A stretch of DNA of 64,000 nt from an uncultured Lachnospiraceae bacterium (GCA_902493385.1 CABUPO010000002.1:266071-330070), one strand, 5' to 3'; numbered from the stretch's first letter, positions 17,123 through 25,939 are shown. The notes: generated from the sequence alone by a model not told the origin. A program made the numbers and translations.

Positions 17123-17436
17123 TGTTTTTCAAAATATCCAATATTTATTTTTCAGCGTTCCAACGGAACGCGCAGCCATTGCCAACGGCAATGATCTCAG
17201 GGGGTTGGGGATATGTCACCAACAAGCATTTTGGCAGGAATTCTGGGAACGAATTTCTGCCAAAATACGCAATCTTCCGTAAGATTGCATTGCTTGCCAG
17301 TAGTATCGTGAATTCCTGATAACCATTTTTGTCCCGAATTTGGAATAAAGAATATAAATTGCGATTTCCCTCTTGACAATGTGTCCGAAATCAGATGCAA
17401 TGCAAGTGTCCGAAATCAGACAAGGAGGGGTGATGT
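17123..17436 (+). other. gap with mobile-element-like sequence and MarR promoter
   Basis: No convincing gene. The first 200 bases are GC-richer (several small hairpins, for example CGTTCCAACGGAACG near 17156 and GCCATTGCCAACGGCAATG) and look like leftover element DNA. The last 60 bases are the regulated promoter described separately. Confidence 0.4.
17373..17420 (+). promoter_or_regulatory. MarR promoter with 15-bp direct repeat operator
   Basis: TTGACA lies at 17373-17378, with a poor -10 (TGCAAT, 17396-17401) at 17 bp. GTGTCCGAAATCAGA occurs at 17381-17395 and again at 17406-17420, a 25-bp period. One copy is in the spacer and one just downstream. This is a typical layout for autorepression by the adjacent MarR protein. 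Confidence 0.65.
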
Positions 17437-17868
17437 ATGAACCACCAGAAAGTGAACAGGTATAATTGCGTAATGAACGAGATTAACTCCATTTATCACG
17501 ATGCGGCCATGCGTATGGGCATTTCAAACAGCGCACAGAGTATTTTGTATGTCATTTGTGAAGGTGGAGACCGTTGCCTGCAAAGCGAGATTTATAAGCA
17601 GACAGGGATCAGCAGAAAGACGATCAATTCCTCCATACGAAAGCTGGAGAAGGAAGGAATCGTCTATCTGGAGCAGGGGCCGGGGTGCAATACGATTGTC
17701 TGTCTTACCGATGCGGGAAAAAAAGTTGCCGATCAGAAGGCCCGGCCAATTATAAGGATTGAAGATGAAATATTTGACGAGTGGTCAGAGGACGAAGCGC
17801 GACTGTATCAGGAATTAACAGAGCGGTATCGGGATTCCCTGAAAAAGAAGCTGGACGCTTTGTTCTGA
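17437..17868 (+). CDS. MarR-family transcriptional regulator
   Basis: The winged helix-turn-helix of the MarR type spans about residues 20-105. LQSEIYKQTGISRKTINSSIRKLEKEGIVYLEQGPG is visible in parts, with the wing at YLEQGPGCNTIVCLTDAG. The protein has 143 residues, which is normal for the family. AAGGAGGGG precedes the ATG. MarR proteins respond to phenolics, oxidants or drugs. Here the neighbour is a broken RNHCP gene 23 bases downstream, so the regulated cargo may have been lost. Confidence 0.9.
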   Translation: MNHQKVNRYNCVMNEINSIYHDAAMRMGISNSAQSILYVICEGGDRCLQSEIYKQTGISRKTINSSIRKLEKEGIVYLEQGPGCNTIVCLTDAGKKVADQKARPIIRIEDEIFDEWSEDEARLYQELTERYRDSLKKKLDALF

Positions 17869-17891
17869 CCGACTGTCCAGAAGGAGTTTTT

Positions 17892-18267
17892 ATGAGCGAT
17901 AAAATAGAAAAGAAATATCACTGCCGCTTCTGCGGCTGGCAGAAAACGAACCGGACGACGATTGGGAGCATTGCCCGAACTGCCTTTCCAGCGTACACAA
18001 AGCGGATGAGGAAGGCTATGAGTGCGGCGGAACGCTGATTCCTGTCAGCATCTGGGTAAAGCCGGATGATAGTTGGGAAATCATCCAGCGGTGTAGCCTG
18101 TGTGGAGAGCTTACTACCACTCCCATGTCCGAGGACGACAGCCCAATCAAGCTGCTGTCGCTGGCCTCGAAGCCATTTTGTGCTTGGGAAGTCTGTGGGA
18201 ATTGGTCTACTGCAAACATTGTCGGATAGTTGAGTGGACAGAATGGATATTAGGGGTGTTGAGTTGA
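17892..18267 (+). pseudogene. RNHCP-domain protein, two frameshifts
   Basis: A zinc-finger RNHCP-type protein. The first frame gives YHCRFCGW. A frame change near 17945 gives NEPDDDWEHCPNCLSSVHK, CGGTL, WEIIQRCSLCGE and SPIKLLSLAS. A second change near 18205 gives LVYCKHCRIVEW. The CxxC...HCPNC pattern is the family hallmark. Two shifts in 375 bases point to a decaying gene rather than a single sequencing error. It forms an apparent operon with MarR. The function of the family is unknown. Confidence 0.75.
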
Positions 18268-18822
18268 CAGGTTGGATAAATGGTATGTTGAGTTGAATTA
18301 CAGTTGGCTTATCAGATAACAACAAAATAATTTTCAGAAATCGTCACTTTCTATCGAGCGGCGATTTTTGTGTTGCAAATATTTATGATAGTAGAGAAGA
18401 AGGCAGATAGAACCACCATATATTTTGATTTTAACAATTAGTTCAGAAAAGGGGAAAGACGATGTTGAATTTGCACAATGTAATAGATATAATTTGGCGT
18501 ATAATATGGAACAGTCCCTAAAATATAAATGTTAGAGAGGCGTTTATGTAACATAAAAATGCAAAGTTTAAACCGAAGGATTTTGAACAAGTGTGGATTT
18601 GTTCTTGCGGTAGATTCAATAAACACGATAAAAGTGTATGTGTTGGCAAAGTAAAAAATACAGGCGAAAAAATTATATTATGTGGAAGTAAAAGGCTCAT
18701 TTAAAGATTCAAGTGGTAATGTATTAGATACAGATTGGATTTTGACAATTAAATGAAGGGGAAGGAAAGTGAATAAGAACAACCAAACAGCATGTACCAC
18801 ACTGTTTGGCTGGATACGGAAA
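18268..18822 (+). other. gene-poor stretch with decayed coding remnants
   Basis: No intact gene. A weak terminator-like hairpin (AAATCGTC...GGCGATTTTT) lies near 18337-18371. A TATAAT follows TTGGCG near 18493-18504. The main content is the zinc-ribbon/FxLYD-like remnant listed separately. TTGAGTTGA is repeated near 18259 and 18289. Confidence 0.45.
18541..18756 (+). pseudogene. zinc-ribbon / FxLYD-like protein remnant
   Basis: Two overlapping frames look protein-derived. The first reads QVWICSCGRFNKHDKSVCV, a zinc-ribbon-like pattern, and stops at about 18702. The second reads VEVKGSFKDSSGNVLDTDW and stops at 18754-18756; this recalls the FxLYD domain seen in lipoproteins of Firmicutes. They are probably pieces of one protein joined by deletion and frameshift. 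Confidence 0.35.
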
Positions 18823-19152
18823 TCATTCTTTTGTATTAACCAAAGCTTCAGCAGTAGATAAAAGGACAGAAATATCTCGTTGATTGCATTTGTGTTTGAC
18901 TAGATAGAGAAGCTGTTCCTGCTCTGGAGTCAGATCGCTTTCATCAGAGGTAAGTATGCTGTCTGCCGGAATGTTTAAATAGGAGAGCATACGGGCAAGT
19001 AAATCATAACTTGGAGTTTTGTTTTCGTTCTCGATTGCCTGTAGGTGGCGGGGTGTTATATCAAGTTCTTCGGAAAGCTCCATTTGTGTAAGGTTTTTGC
19101 TTTTTCGTGCAGCTTTAACAGCGGTACCAAGCTTTGTTGTAGGATTACGCAT
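18823..19152 (-). CDS. XRE-family helix-turn-helix regulator
   Basis: The Xre/Cro helix-turn-helix occupies about residues 5-65 (LGTAVKAARKSKNLTQMELSEEL, ITPRHLQAIENENKTPSYDLLARML, in parts). A C-terminal helical tail of about 45 residues follows. The protein has 109 residues. GGAGGTG lies upstream on the minus strand (19161-19167). This type is common in Tn916/ICE-like DNA as a repressor. No clear partner gene is adjacent, so its target is unknown. Confidence 0.88.
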   Translation of the reverse strand: MRNPTTKLGTAVKAARKSKNLTQMELSEELDITPRHLQAIENENKTPSYDLLARMLSYLNIPADSILTSDESDLTPEQEQLLYLVKHKCNQRDISVLLSTAEALVNTKE

Positions 19153-19844
19153 TTTTATATCACCTCCATACCATTTTATAGTTCGTGTAGAGTTCTTAAA
19201 ACGCTTTTAAAATTCGATATGACGCGATAAAATTATTCGTGTTTGAAAAGAAGACAGTAGATATTAAATCTGTTAAAAATATGAAAAGTAAGTCTGGAGG
19301 ATGTTAAAAATGCATCTATGCAGACTTTTCTTTTATATGCACAGTTTATAAAGAATAATATTTTAAGAATTGCTTGTATAAAACACTATGTAAAAGTTCT
19401 ATGAAAGAAGCATTATAAAATCATATGCCCTGGTATTTTTAAACGTATTACTTTTGCCCGCGCAATCGTCAATAAAAAAGACTGGATTTGCAATGCTGTT
19501 GTTGTCTTTATTATAGTTGACGTTTTCTTTTTTGTCAGTAGGCGTTTTGACAAATACCGATTGTATAAGTCGTTTCATTTTGTCGTTGAGCTGTTCAGAG
19601 CCGTCGCAAAAAAGTAAAGGTATCCTTTCTGTAATTTTGACCGTCCACGCTTTGCGAACTGTTTTTGCAGTTATGCAGTCAAGGGGCGACACCATACAGG
19701 ACAGAAAAGGGCTTTTTTAATTTTAACCATATACATTTACAAGAAAGTAATTTGAATAGAATTTCCTATAACGGCAAAAATTGAATAAATAAATAGAAAA
19801 AAGTGTTAGGAATCTTGCCGATGATGTGGTAAATTATATAGCAG
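19153..19844. other. gene-poor stretch with one possible minus-strand frame
   Basis: The only notable frame runs from 19695 down to 19399 on the minus strand (98 residues; contains ITERIPLLFCDGSEQLNDKM and VFFIDDCAGKSNTFKN). Its composition looks protein-like but I do not recognise it, and no clear ribosome binding site was found. The rest is AT-rich spacer. Confidence 0.35.
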
Positions 19845-20310
19845 ATGCGATACCTTTCAGTTACTGAAATAGCAAAAAAATGGAATGTGTCGGGTCGTAG
19901 CGTTAGAAACTACTGCGCCAAGGGACGTGTGACTGGTGCATTCCTTACCGGCAAGACCTGGAGTATCCCTGAAAATGCTGAAAAGCCGGAACGTTCTAAC
20001 AAATCACTTTCGTTGCATTGACATGATCATAGATAACGCAAAAGCGGCACTTACTGAGAAGTTTATCAAGGAGCTTCATCTGATTCTAAAAAACGGCGCC
20101 AGTGATTCTAGAAATGATTGGTTCGCTGTTGGCGATTATAAGAAATTTCCGAATGAGGTTGGCGGTATGGATACTGCCCTTCCGGAAGAAGCTGCCGATA
20201 GAATGAAAGCCTTGTTGACAGAGTATGAAAAGGGTTATTTGACAGACACTTGCCTGACCTCACAGGATAAATATAAAGCGTATTTGGACTATTTCAGGAT
20301 TGGATATTGA
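19845..20310 (+). pseudogene. Fic-family protein gutted by internal deletions
   Basis: From ATG 19845 a short helix-turn-helix start is read (SVTEIAKKWNVSGRSVRNYC...GKTWSIPENAEKPERSN). It stops at TGA near 20020. In another frame the middle of a Fic protein follows (NHFRCIDMIIDNAKAAL, EKFIKELHLILK, DWFAVGDYKKFPNEVGGMDT). This is joined directly to the C-terminal tail GYLTDTCLTSQDKYKAYLDYF. The inhibitory helix and the HPFxxGNGR core that should lie between these parts are gone. At least two deletions and one frame change are needed, so this is a dead gene. Confidence 0.72.
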
Positions 20311-20457
20311 GACAGTAGATTTCTAAAGTGTCAATCAATAAGCAGGACAGGAGACAACGCATTGTTGATGCAATATCTATTCCGAAACCTGATAAGCAAT
20401 CCAAAGGCATAGTCGAGATGGCGGCTATGTTACAGGTCGAAAATGGAGGATTTTGAA
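20311..20457 (+). other. short gap before rtcB
   Basis: A frame reading QDRRQRIVDAISIPKPDKQSK, in parts, ends at TGA 20453-20455 but is not recognised. GGAGGA at about 20444-20449 is the likely ribosome binding site for the following gene at ATG 20458. No promoter stands out. Confidence 0.3.
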
Positions 20458-21666
20458 ATGAGTAACTTAAAGATTTTTACTGATAATATAGAGACAGAAG
20501 CGCTTAATCAGATATACACGTTGGTTAAACAACCTGCGTTTACGGATTGTAAAGTGCGTATAATGCCAGATGTCCATGCAGGAGCAGGTTGCGTTATTGG
20601 ATTTACTGCTGATTTAGGAGATAAGGTTATTCCAAACATTGTCGGAGTTGATATCGGGTGCGGGATGCTTACTGTAAATTTAGGTAAGATTGATATTGAC
20701 CTTGCTAAGCTAGACGAAGTTATAAGAAAATATGTTCCAAATGGAAGAAATGTACACGAAAATAAAAAAATGGATTTTACACTCAATATTATCAGTAAGC
20801 TTTACTGCAAAGATAGATTGAAAGATGTGGACTGGTTGGAAAGGAGTTGCGGAACTCTTGGTGGAGGAAACCACTTTATTGAAGTTGATGCTGATGATGA
20901 GGGAAATAAATATCTGATTATTCATTCTGGCAGTAGAAACATTGGAAAACAAGTTGCCGAAATATATCAGCAGATGGCGATTGATGATATTTCTGGAAAG
21001 TCAGATTTCAAAGAAGATAGTGAAAAGTTGATTGTCGAATATAAGAGAAGTGGTAGAGAAAAAGAAATCAGCAAAGCCATAAAAGAATTGAAACAGTCAT
21101 ATGAGAAGAACAGTCCAAAGATACCGAGAGAACTGTCATATCTGACTGGCGAACACAGAGAATGGTATCTGCATGATATGAAATTGTGTCAGGAATTTGC
21201 TTCAGCAAACAGAAGAGCTATGCAGGATATTATAGCATACTATATGAATTGGCAGTTAAACAAAGAGACAGAACGATTTCAGACTATTCATAATTACATT
21301 GAGCATGATACAAATATGGTTCGCAAGGGCGCTATTTCTGCAAAAGAGGGAGAAAAGGTTCTGATACCCATAAATATGCGTGACGGTTGCATAATCGGTA
21401 TTGGAAAAGGAAATGATGAATGGAATCAGTCAGCGCCACATGGGGCAGGACGTATAATGAGCAGGAGCAAGGCGAAAGAAACAGTTTCTATGGAAGAATA
21501 CGAAAAATCCATGAAAGGGATTTACACAACTTCTGTTAATCGTTCAACGATTGATGAAAGCCCTATGGCGTACAAGCCGATTGAAGAAATTGTTGCAAAC
21601 ATTCAAGATACGGTGGAAATCGTAAAGATTATAAAGCCAATTTACAATTTTAAAGCAAGTGAATAA
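20458..21666 (+). CDS. rtcB: RtcB-family RNA ligase
   Basis: RNA-splicing ligase of the RtcB family, which joins 2',3'-cyclic phosphate to 5'-OH RNA ends using GTP and Mn. The family motifs appear in order: MPDVHAGAGCVIG, VGVDIGCGM, GTLGGGNHFIE, HSGSRNIG, and the guanylated-His region APHGAGRIMSR near residue 325. At about 402 residues it falls in the short RtcB group common in Firmicutes and phages. ATG 20458 follows GGAGGA; ATG 20443 is in frame but overlaps that site. No archease, PrfH or RNA-repair partner is adjacent. In an accessory island it may act in repair of RNA damaged by toxins or anticodon nucleases, which is inference. Confidence 0.92.
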   Translation: MSNLKIFTDNIETEALNQIYTLVKQPAFTDCKVRIMPDVHAGAGCVIGFTADLGDKVIPNIVGVDIGCGMLTVNLGKIDIDLAKLDEVIRKYVPNGRNVHENKKMDFTLNIISKLYCKDRLKDVDWLERSCGTLGGGNHFIEVDADDEGNKYLIIHSGSRNIGKQVAEIYQQMAIDDISGKSDFKEDSEKLIVEYKRSGREKEISKAIKELKQSYEKNSPKIPRELSYLTGEHREWYLHDMKLCQEFASANRRAMQDIIAYYMNWQLNKETERFQTIHNYIEHDTNMVRKGAISAKEGEKVLIPINMRDGCIIGIGKGNDEWNQSAPHGAGRIMSRSKAKETVSMEEYEKSMKGIYTTSVNRSTIDESPMAYKPIEEIVANIQDTVEIVKIIKPIYNFKASE

Positions 21667-21777
21667 CGTACCTAAGGTGTTCCGATGATTGAATGAACAT
21701 AACAAGTCGAAATGGTAGCAAGGAAATAAGTCTAGTAGTTTTTGCGACGTAAATCAACGGGAATTGACGCAAAACAA

Positions 21778-21811
21778 TTGACAATAACGCTGCCATATGC
21801 AATAATATAAT
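21778..21811 (+). promoter_or_regulatory. predicted promoter of the AAA ATPase gene
   Basis: TTGACA (21778-21783) and AATAAT (21801-21806) with a preceding TGC form an extended -10 at 17 bp. TATAAT at 21806-21811 is a further candidate at 22 bp. GGAGGTG at 21813-21819 then serves ATG 21827, so the leader is very short. Confidence 0.5.
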
Positions 21812-21826
21812 CGGAGGTGATATTGC

Positions 21827-23011
21827 ATGTTTAAAGTGAATCCATATAGACCGGGTGCTGGATTGATGCCAACTTATCTTGCTGGACGTGATGAAGATAT
21901 CAATAATATTGAGCAAATGTTTGATGCATTAACAATGAATATTCCTACGCAATCAGTTATTTTTAGTGGCTTGAGAGGTGTAGGAAAGACCGTTCTTATT
22001 AATAAATTACAGAAGATAGCAGAGGACAAAGATATATTTTGCAAACATATAGAAGTAGAAGAACGGAATGATTTTATTTCTCAAATCGCAACTTGTTCGC
22101 AAGCATTTTTACGAAAAGTAAGTACAAAAGAAAAATTTAAAAATCTTATACAGAAACCATTAGATGCGATAAAAGCATTAGTTGTTTCTTTTGATCCGAA
22201 CGACAATACATTTTCGTTATCTTTACAAGAAAGGGAATTATATAAATCTACTAATTTAACACAAAGCCTAACTGAGGTATTCACAACAATAGGAGAAACA
22301 GCTTACAAATCAGAAACACCCATATGTTTTTTTATTGATGAAATTCAATACATGAAAGTAACAGAATTAGGTTCATTGATTGCAGCATTACATCGTACAA
22401 ATCAATTAGGGTATCCAGTAATGATTGTAGGAGCTGGCTTACCTAAAATATACAAAATGTTATCAGATGAAAAATCATATTCAGAAAGACTTTTCTTATA
22501 CAAAGAAATTGACTCATTGACAGAAGAACAGTCTCGAAAAGCTATCGAAGAACCTGCAAAAAAATTTGGAACGTCATATACAAATGAAGCGATAACTGAG
22601 ATTATAAATGTAACCAAATGTTATCCGTTTTTTATTCAACAGTTATGTCAAATTGTGTATAAAGAAGCTAACAAAAATATAATAGAAATTGATGATATTA
22701 AAAATGTTATAGAAATGTTCTTTCATATACTTGATACTGGATTTTTCAAGGTTAGATATGAAAGATGCTCAGATGGTGATAAAAAGTTTATATTTGCAAT
22801 GGTAAAATGCGACGAGTTACCGTGCACAATTTCAAATATAGCGAAGCAGTTAAAAAAGAAAGTAAAGACTATTTCTCCAACAAGAGCGCAATTAATAAAT
22901 AAGGGTATCATATATCCGGTTAGACATTCTGAGTTAGATTTTACTGTACCGGAATTTAGCGGATTTATTCAAAGATCAGATGAATATAAGCAGTGGTGCA
23001 AAGAAAATTAA
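21827..23011 (+). CDS. AAA/ORC-CDC6-like ATPase
   Basis: P-loop ATPase with Walker A SGLRGVGKTVLI (about residues 47-58), Walker B CFFIDEIQYM (about 170-179), sensor-like GAGLPKIYK and a C-terminal winged-helix-like segment (about 320-390). It is related to AAA_16/ORC-type ATPases found as stand-alone genes in mobile islands; some relatives belong to defence or replication modules. GGAGGTG precedes the ATG, and a good terminator follows. No effector gene is fused or directly adjacent, so the role is open. Confidence 0.82.
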   Translation: MFKVNPYRPGAGLMPTYLAGRDEDINNIEQMFDALTMNIPTQSVIFSGLRGVGKTVLINKLQKIAEDKDIFCKHIEVEERNDFISQIATCSQAFLRKVSTKEKFKNLIQKPLDAIKALVVSFDPNDNTFSLSLQERELYKSTNLTQSLTEVFTTIGETAYKSETPICFFIDEIQYMKVTELGSLIAALHRTNQLGYPVMIVGAGLPKIYKMLSDEKSYSERLFLYKEIDSLTEEQSRKAIEEPAKKFGTSYTNEAITEIINVTKCYPFFIQQLCQIVYKEANKNIIEIDDIKNVIEMFFHILDTGFFKVRYERCSDGDKKFIFAMVKCDELPCTISNIAKQLKKKVKTISPTRAQLINKGIIYPVRHSELDFTVPEFSGFIQRSDEYKQWCKEN

Positions 23012-23024
23012 ATAAAAAGTAGTC

Positions 23025-23063
23025 AAAAAGCATTTGGAGAATAAATGTCCAAGTGCTTTTTTG
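23025..23063 (+). terminator. intrinsic terminator after AAA ATPase
   Basis: AAAAAGCATTTGGA (23025-23038) pairs with TCCAAGTGCTTTTT (23048-23061, one G-U), ending in a T run. Confidence 0.82.
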
Positions 23064-23065
23064 TT

Positions 23066-23160
23066 GTTAGGGCAAATGCCCTGTTTTGCAAGCAGAGTTT
23101 CACTCAACAGAGAAATGTAGCGTAGCAAAAAAATAAACCACTTGCTATGCGAGTGGTTGT
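23066..23160 (+). mobile_element. IS200/IS605-type left-end remnant
   Basis: This stretch aligns with the left end of the IS200-like remnant at 31055-31140. Both contain a small hairpin (AGGGCA..TGCCCT here), GTTTC..CTCAACAGAGAAAT and ATAAACCAC(T)(T/C)GCTATG. The AACCACT...AGTGGTT hairpin (23136-23142/23152-23158) is the kind of subterminal hairpin recognised by TnpA. No transposase remains; the end is fused to a flavin-oxidase fragment. Confidence 0.6.
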
Positions 23161-23185
23161 GATTACAAAGATGTTGGAGAAAACT

Positions 23186-23296
23186 ATGAGCAAGACGATT
23201 GACTTTCTGCATAAGGCAGGAACCTTTTATCACGCAAGCGTGGACGGAACCAAGGTAAGGGTACGCCCGATCAACTCCGTGATTTCTTATAGATAA
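23186..23296 (+). pseudogene. pyridoxamine 5'-phosphate oxidase-like fragment
   Basis: A 36-residue frame (MSKTIDFLHKAGTFYHASVD, then KVRVRPINSV) matches the extreme N-terminus of the PNPOx-like FMN-binding family (typically EFL...FYLATVDGD.PRVRPF). It stops shortly after the RVRPF-type motif, so only the start of the gene survives. A short GC hairpin with a T run near 23306-23338 follows. Confidence 0.6.
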
Positions 23297-23414
23297 AAAG
23301 AACACAATGGCGCTCTGCTTTACAGCAGGGCATTTTTTAATAGTTTTGTCTCCAAATGCGGGAATTTTATGGTAAAATATTATCTGCAAAATTATCGTGA
23401 ATAAAGGAGAGGTC

Positions 23415-24233
23415 ATGAGCGAGTTCGGATTTTATGAGAAATATGTCACGTTAATGGGCAATTTAAGAGATAAACCTGATAAAGCAACACCATACAAAGT
23501 AGATTATTTAAGAAAAACAATCAAAGATGGAAAAGTGTACAAATTTATTTCATTTGACGGGAAAACAAGCCTGATAAGAAAGAAGATTGATACCCTAAAG
23601 CAAGGAAAAATATGGTTTTCTTTTTATAAAACATTAAATGATCAAACAGAATTTCAAATAAATTATGATGCAGATAAAATTGCAATGGAAACAGGTCGAA
23701 GCGTCAGCAATGTGCATTTATTAATAAACTATTTTACAGAAATGTATGATGTGTATTCCCTCACATATGAGTGTCAAGATTATATGTGGAGAGACTATGC
23801 ATCTAACGGAAATGGACTTTGCATTGAATTTAATGTGGGGAATTATGATTATTTATATCCGGTAGAGTATTTGGACAAAGAAAGCATTGATTTTGATAAA
23901 ATGATAATTTCAGGGATTAATAATGGTGATTTTGCTTTTGCTATTATTCCTTGGGTAATTAAAAATCCATATAATATAACTTTGAATATGGATTCTACAA
24001 AAGAGAAGGAAGTAAGAATGCTTTATTGTCCATATGACTTGGGGGAGGTGAATGATGGCACAATTGAAATGAATATTAAGGAACGATTAGGCTATAGGGG
24101 AATCGAAAAGCCGTATGCAGATTTTGACTTAAGTATTTCAAATATTATTTTGGGGAATAAATGTAACAATGAGCTGATAGAAGAGCTGAAAGTATACTTA
24201 AACGCAAATGGGATAGGTTATACAAATTTGTAA
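23415..24233 (+). CDS. DUF2971 family protein
   Basis: The protein has about 272 residues and matches DUF2971: an early LKQGKIWFSFYKTLNDQTEF segment (the usual WFS.P..FNDP motif), then YSLTYECQDYMWRDYASNGNGLCIEF (MW..YA..G.C..F), in parts. ATG 23415 has AAAGGAGAG upstream; the in-frame GTG at 23397 lies before that site. DUF2971 proteins are frequent in mobile islands. They have been noticed near defence loci, but their biochemical role is unknown to me. The gene is isolated, with AT-rich spacers on both sides. Confidence 0.8.
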   Translation: MSEFGFYEKYVTLMGNLRDKPDKATPYKVDYLRKTIKDGKVYKFISFDGKTSLIRKKIDTLKQGKIWFSFYKTLNDQTEFQINYDADKIAMETGRSVSNVHLLINYFTEMYDVYSLTYECQDYMWRDYASNGNGLCIEFNVGNYDYLYPVEYLDKESIDFDKMIISGINNGDFAFAIIPWVIKNPYNITLNMDSTKEKEVRMLYCPYDLGEVNDGTIEMNIKERLGYRGIEKPYADFDLSISNIILGNKCNNELIEELKVYLNANGIGYTNL

Positions 24234-24609
24234 AATAAGAAGAAGCCAAATATTCACAGTAGTAAAATACCCCTGTTCTTACTACGATTTTACTACGTTT
24301 CATGTCTGGGGCATTTAAGGGATAATGACTATGAATGTAAAAAATAATGTTTGTTATGATTGTATATTCCGTTTTTATAAGGAGGATTGTGGTGGGATAT
24401 CTTACAAAGTAGAAATTGATACTGATTTTAGGTTTTGATGCGTTGTAGTTCTGGATGATGATTTCTCCAATAAATCTCACTGTATGAATTTGCGAATACT
24501 CGCAAAAATTTTCATTAGGAGTTGTAAAAATAATCCCGGCGGGGTATAATACTAATAAAAAATTTTGTGAAAACTCGCAAAAACTTTCAGCAGAAAGAAG
24601 GATCATGAC
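24234..24609 (+). promoter_or_regulatory. gap with promoter and ACTCGCAAAAA repeats
   Basis: No gene is visible. TTGTAA (24522-24527) and TATAAT (24545-24550) with a 17-bp spacer make a good promoter for the following ATPase. ACTCGCAAAAA occurs at 24498-24508 and 24573-24583, one copy on each side of the promoter, with a 75-bp period, and may be operator sites. The first 250 bases are featureless AT-rich DNA. Confidence 0.5.
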
Positions 24610-25863
24610 ATGGAAATTAAGAGAGACATCTATTTGAATAAGCTCATAAATAAAAAGCACAATGGACTTATCAAGGTGGTAACTGGCATCCGTCGCTGCG
24701 GAAAGTCCTTCTTGTTGTTTAATCTGTTCAAGGATTATTTGCTGGCAGAAGGAGTGGATGAACAGCACATTATAGAAATTGCGTTTGACTCCTTTGAGAA
24801 CAAGCGTTTTCGTGATCCGGAGGTTCTATATCCCTATCTCAAGGAGCAGATTAAAGATGATGGAATGTACTATGTGCTGCTGGACGAGGTGCAGCTTTTG
24901 GGAGAGTTTGAATCCGTATTAAACAGCCTAATCCGTATGAAAAATGTGGATGTATATGTGACAGGAAGCAATGCCCGCTTTTTGTCAAAGGATGTGATTA
25001 CCGAATTTCGAGGTCGGGGAGATGAAGTTCATATGCATCCTCTCAGCTTTGCTGAATTTATGTCTGTATATTCGGGGACGAAACAGGACGGCTGGAATGA
25101 ATATATGCTTTACGGAGGACTGCCGCCTATTATGAATATTTCAAGTCCAGAGGAAAAAATTAATTTCCTCAAGTCGCTGTTTGAGGAGACCTATATTTCG
25201 GATATTGTAGGCAGGCATAATGTACGCAACCGGGCAGAATTGGAGGAACTTCTGAACATTCTCTCATCTGCTATCGGTTCGCTCACAAACCCGACAAAGT
25301 TGTCGGCTACCTTTAAAAGTGTCAAGCAGAAAACCATTAGCAACACAACCATTAAAAGGTATATCGACTATCTTTGTGATTCCTTCCTGATTGATAGTGC
25401 TGTCCGATATGACATTAAGGGTAAGAAGTATATCGACACGCCAATCAAATATTACTTTACTGATTTGGGGCTGCGGAATGCCCGTCTCAATTTCCGCCAA
25501 CTGGAAGGAACTCATGCTATGGAGAATATCATTTTCAATGAGCTGAAGATACGTGGCTTTAATGTGGATGTGGGAGTTATCACTCTGAATAAAACCAATG
25601 AAAAAGGTCATGGAATCCGCAAACAGTTGGAAATTGATTTTGTCTGCAATAAAGGCTCTAAGCGTTACTATATCCAGTCGTCCTATGCGATTCCAGATCA
25701 GACAAAAATGGAACAGGAGCAGCGTTCACTGATGCTGACTGGCGATTTCTTTAAGAAAATTATCATCACGAAAGATGCCCCTGCGCCGTATTACAATGAC
25801 GATGGAGTGCTGATTATGAGTGTTTATGATTTCCTGCTGAATGAGAATAGTCTGGATAATTGA
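24610..25863 (+). CDS. ATPase with AAA_14 and DUF4143 domains
   Basis: The N-terminal P-loop domain (AAA_14) has Walker A TGIRRCGKS (about residues 25-33) and Walker B YVLLDEVQ (about 93-100). The C-terminal DUF4143 domain (about 195-345) has the KRYIDYLCDSFLIDSAVRYD, in parts, and YFTDLGLRNA motifs, then a nuclease-fold-like end (LEIDFVCNKG). These ATPases are common, often multicopy, in anaerobes. They show PD-(D/E)XK-like features in the tail, but their role is not established. The gene is full length at 417 residues. It is the last gene before the first phosphatase-derived attachment site. Confidence 0.88.
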   Translation: MEIKRDIYLNKLINKKHNGLIKVVTGIRRCGKSFLLFNLFKDYLLAEGVDEQHIIEIAFDSFENKRFRDPEVLYPYLKEQIKDDGMYYVLLDEVQLLGEFESVLNSLIRMKNVDVYVTGSNARFLSKDVITEFRGRGDEVHMHPLSFAEFMSVYSGTKQDGWNEYMLYGGLPPIMNISSPEEKINFLKSLFEETYISDIVGRHNVRNRAELEELLNILSSAIGSLTNPTKLSATFKSVKQKTISNTTIKRYIDYLCDSFLIDSAVRYDIKGKKYIDTPIKYYFTDLGLRNARLNFRQLEGTHAMENIIFNELKIRGFNVDVGVITLNKTNEKGHGIRKQLEIDFVCNKGSKRYYIQSSYAIPDQTKMEQEQRSLMLTGDFFKKIIITKDAPAPYYNDDGVLIMSVYDFLLNENSLDN

Positions 25864-25939
25864 TTTTACGGTCGGTAAACTGTTGCAAAATGGGGCAGAA
25901 TACGGCATATTTTTGCTTTACGAAAGGAGTTTAAGATAT

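Noticed and set aside
23069..23158. possible CRISPR or tandem repeat signal
   Set aside because: The only repetition is the IS200-type left end shared with 31055-31140; there are no regularly spaced repeats.
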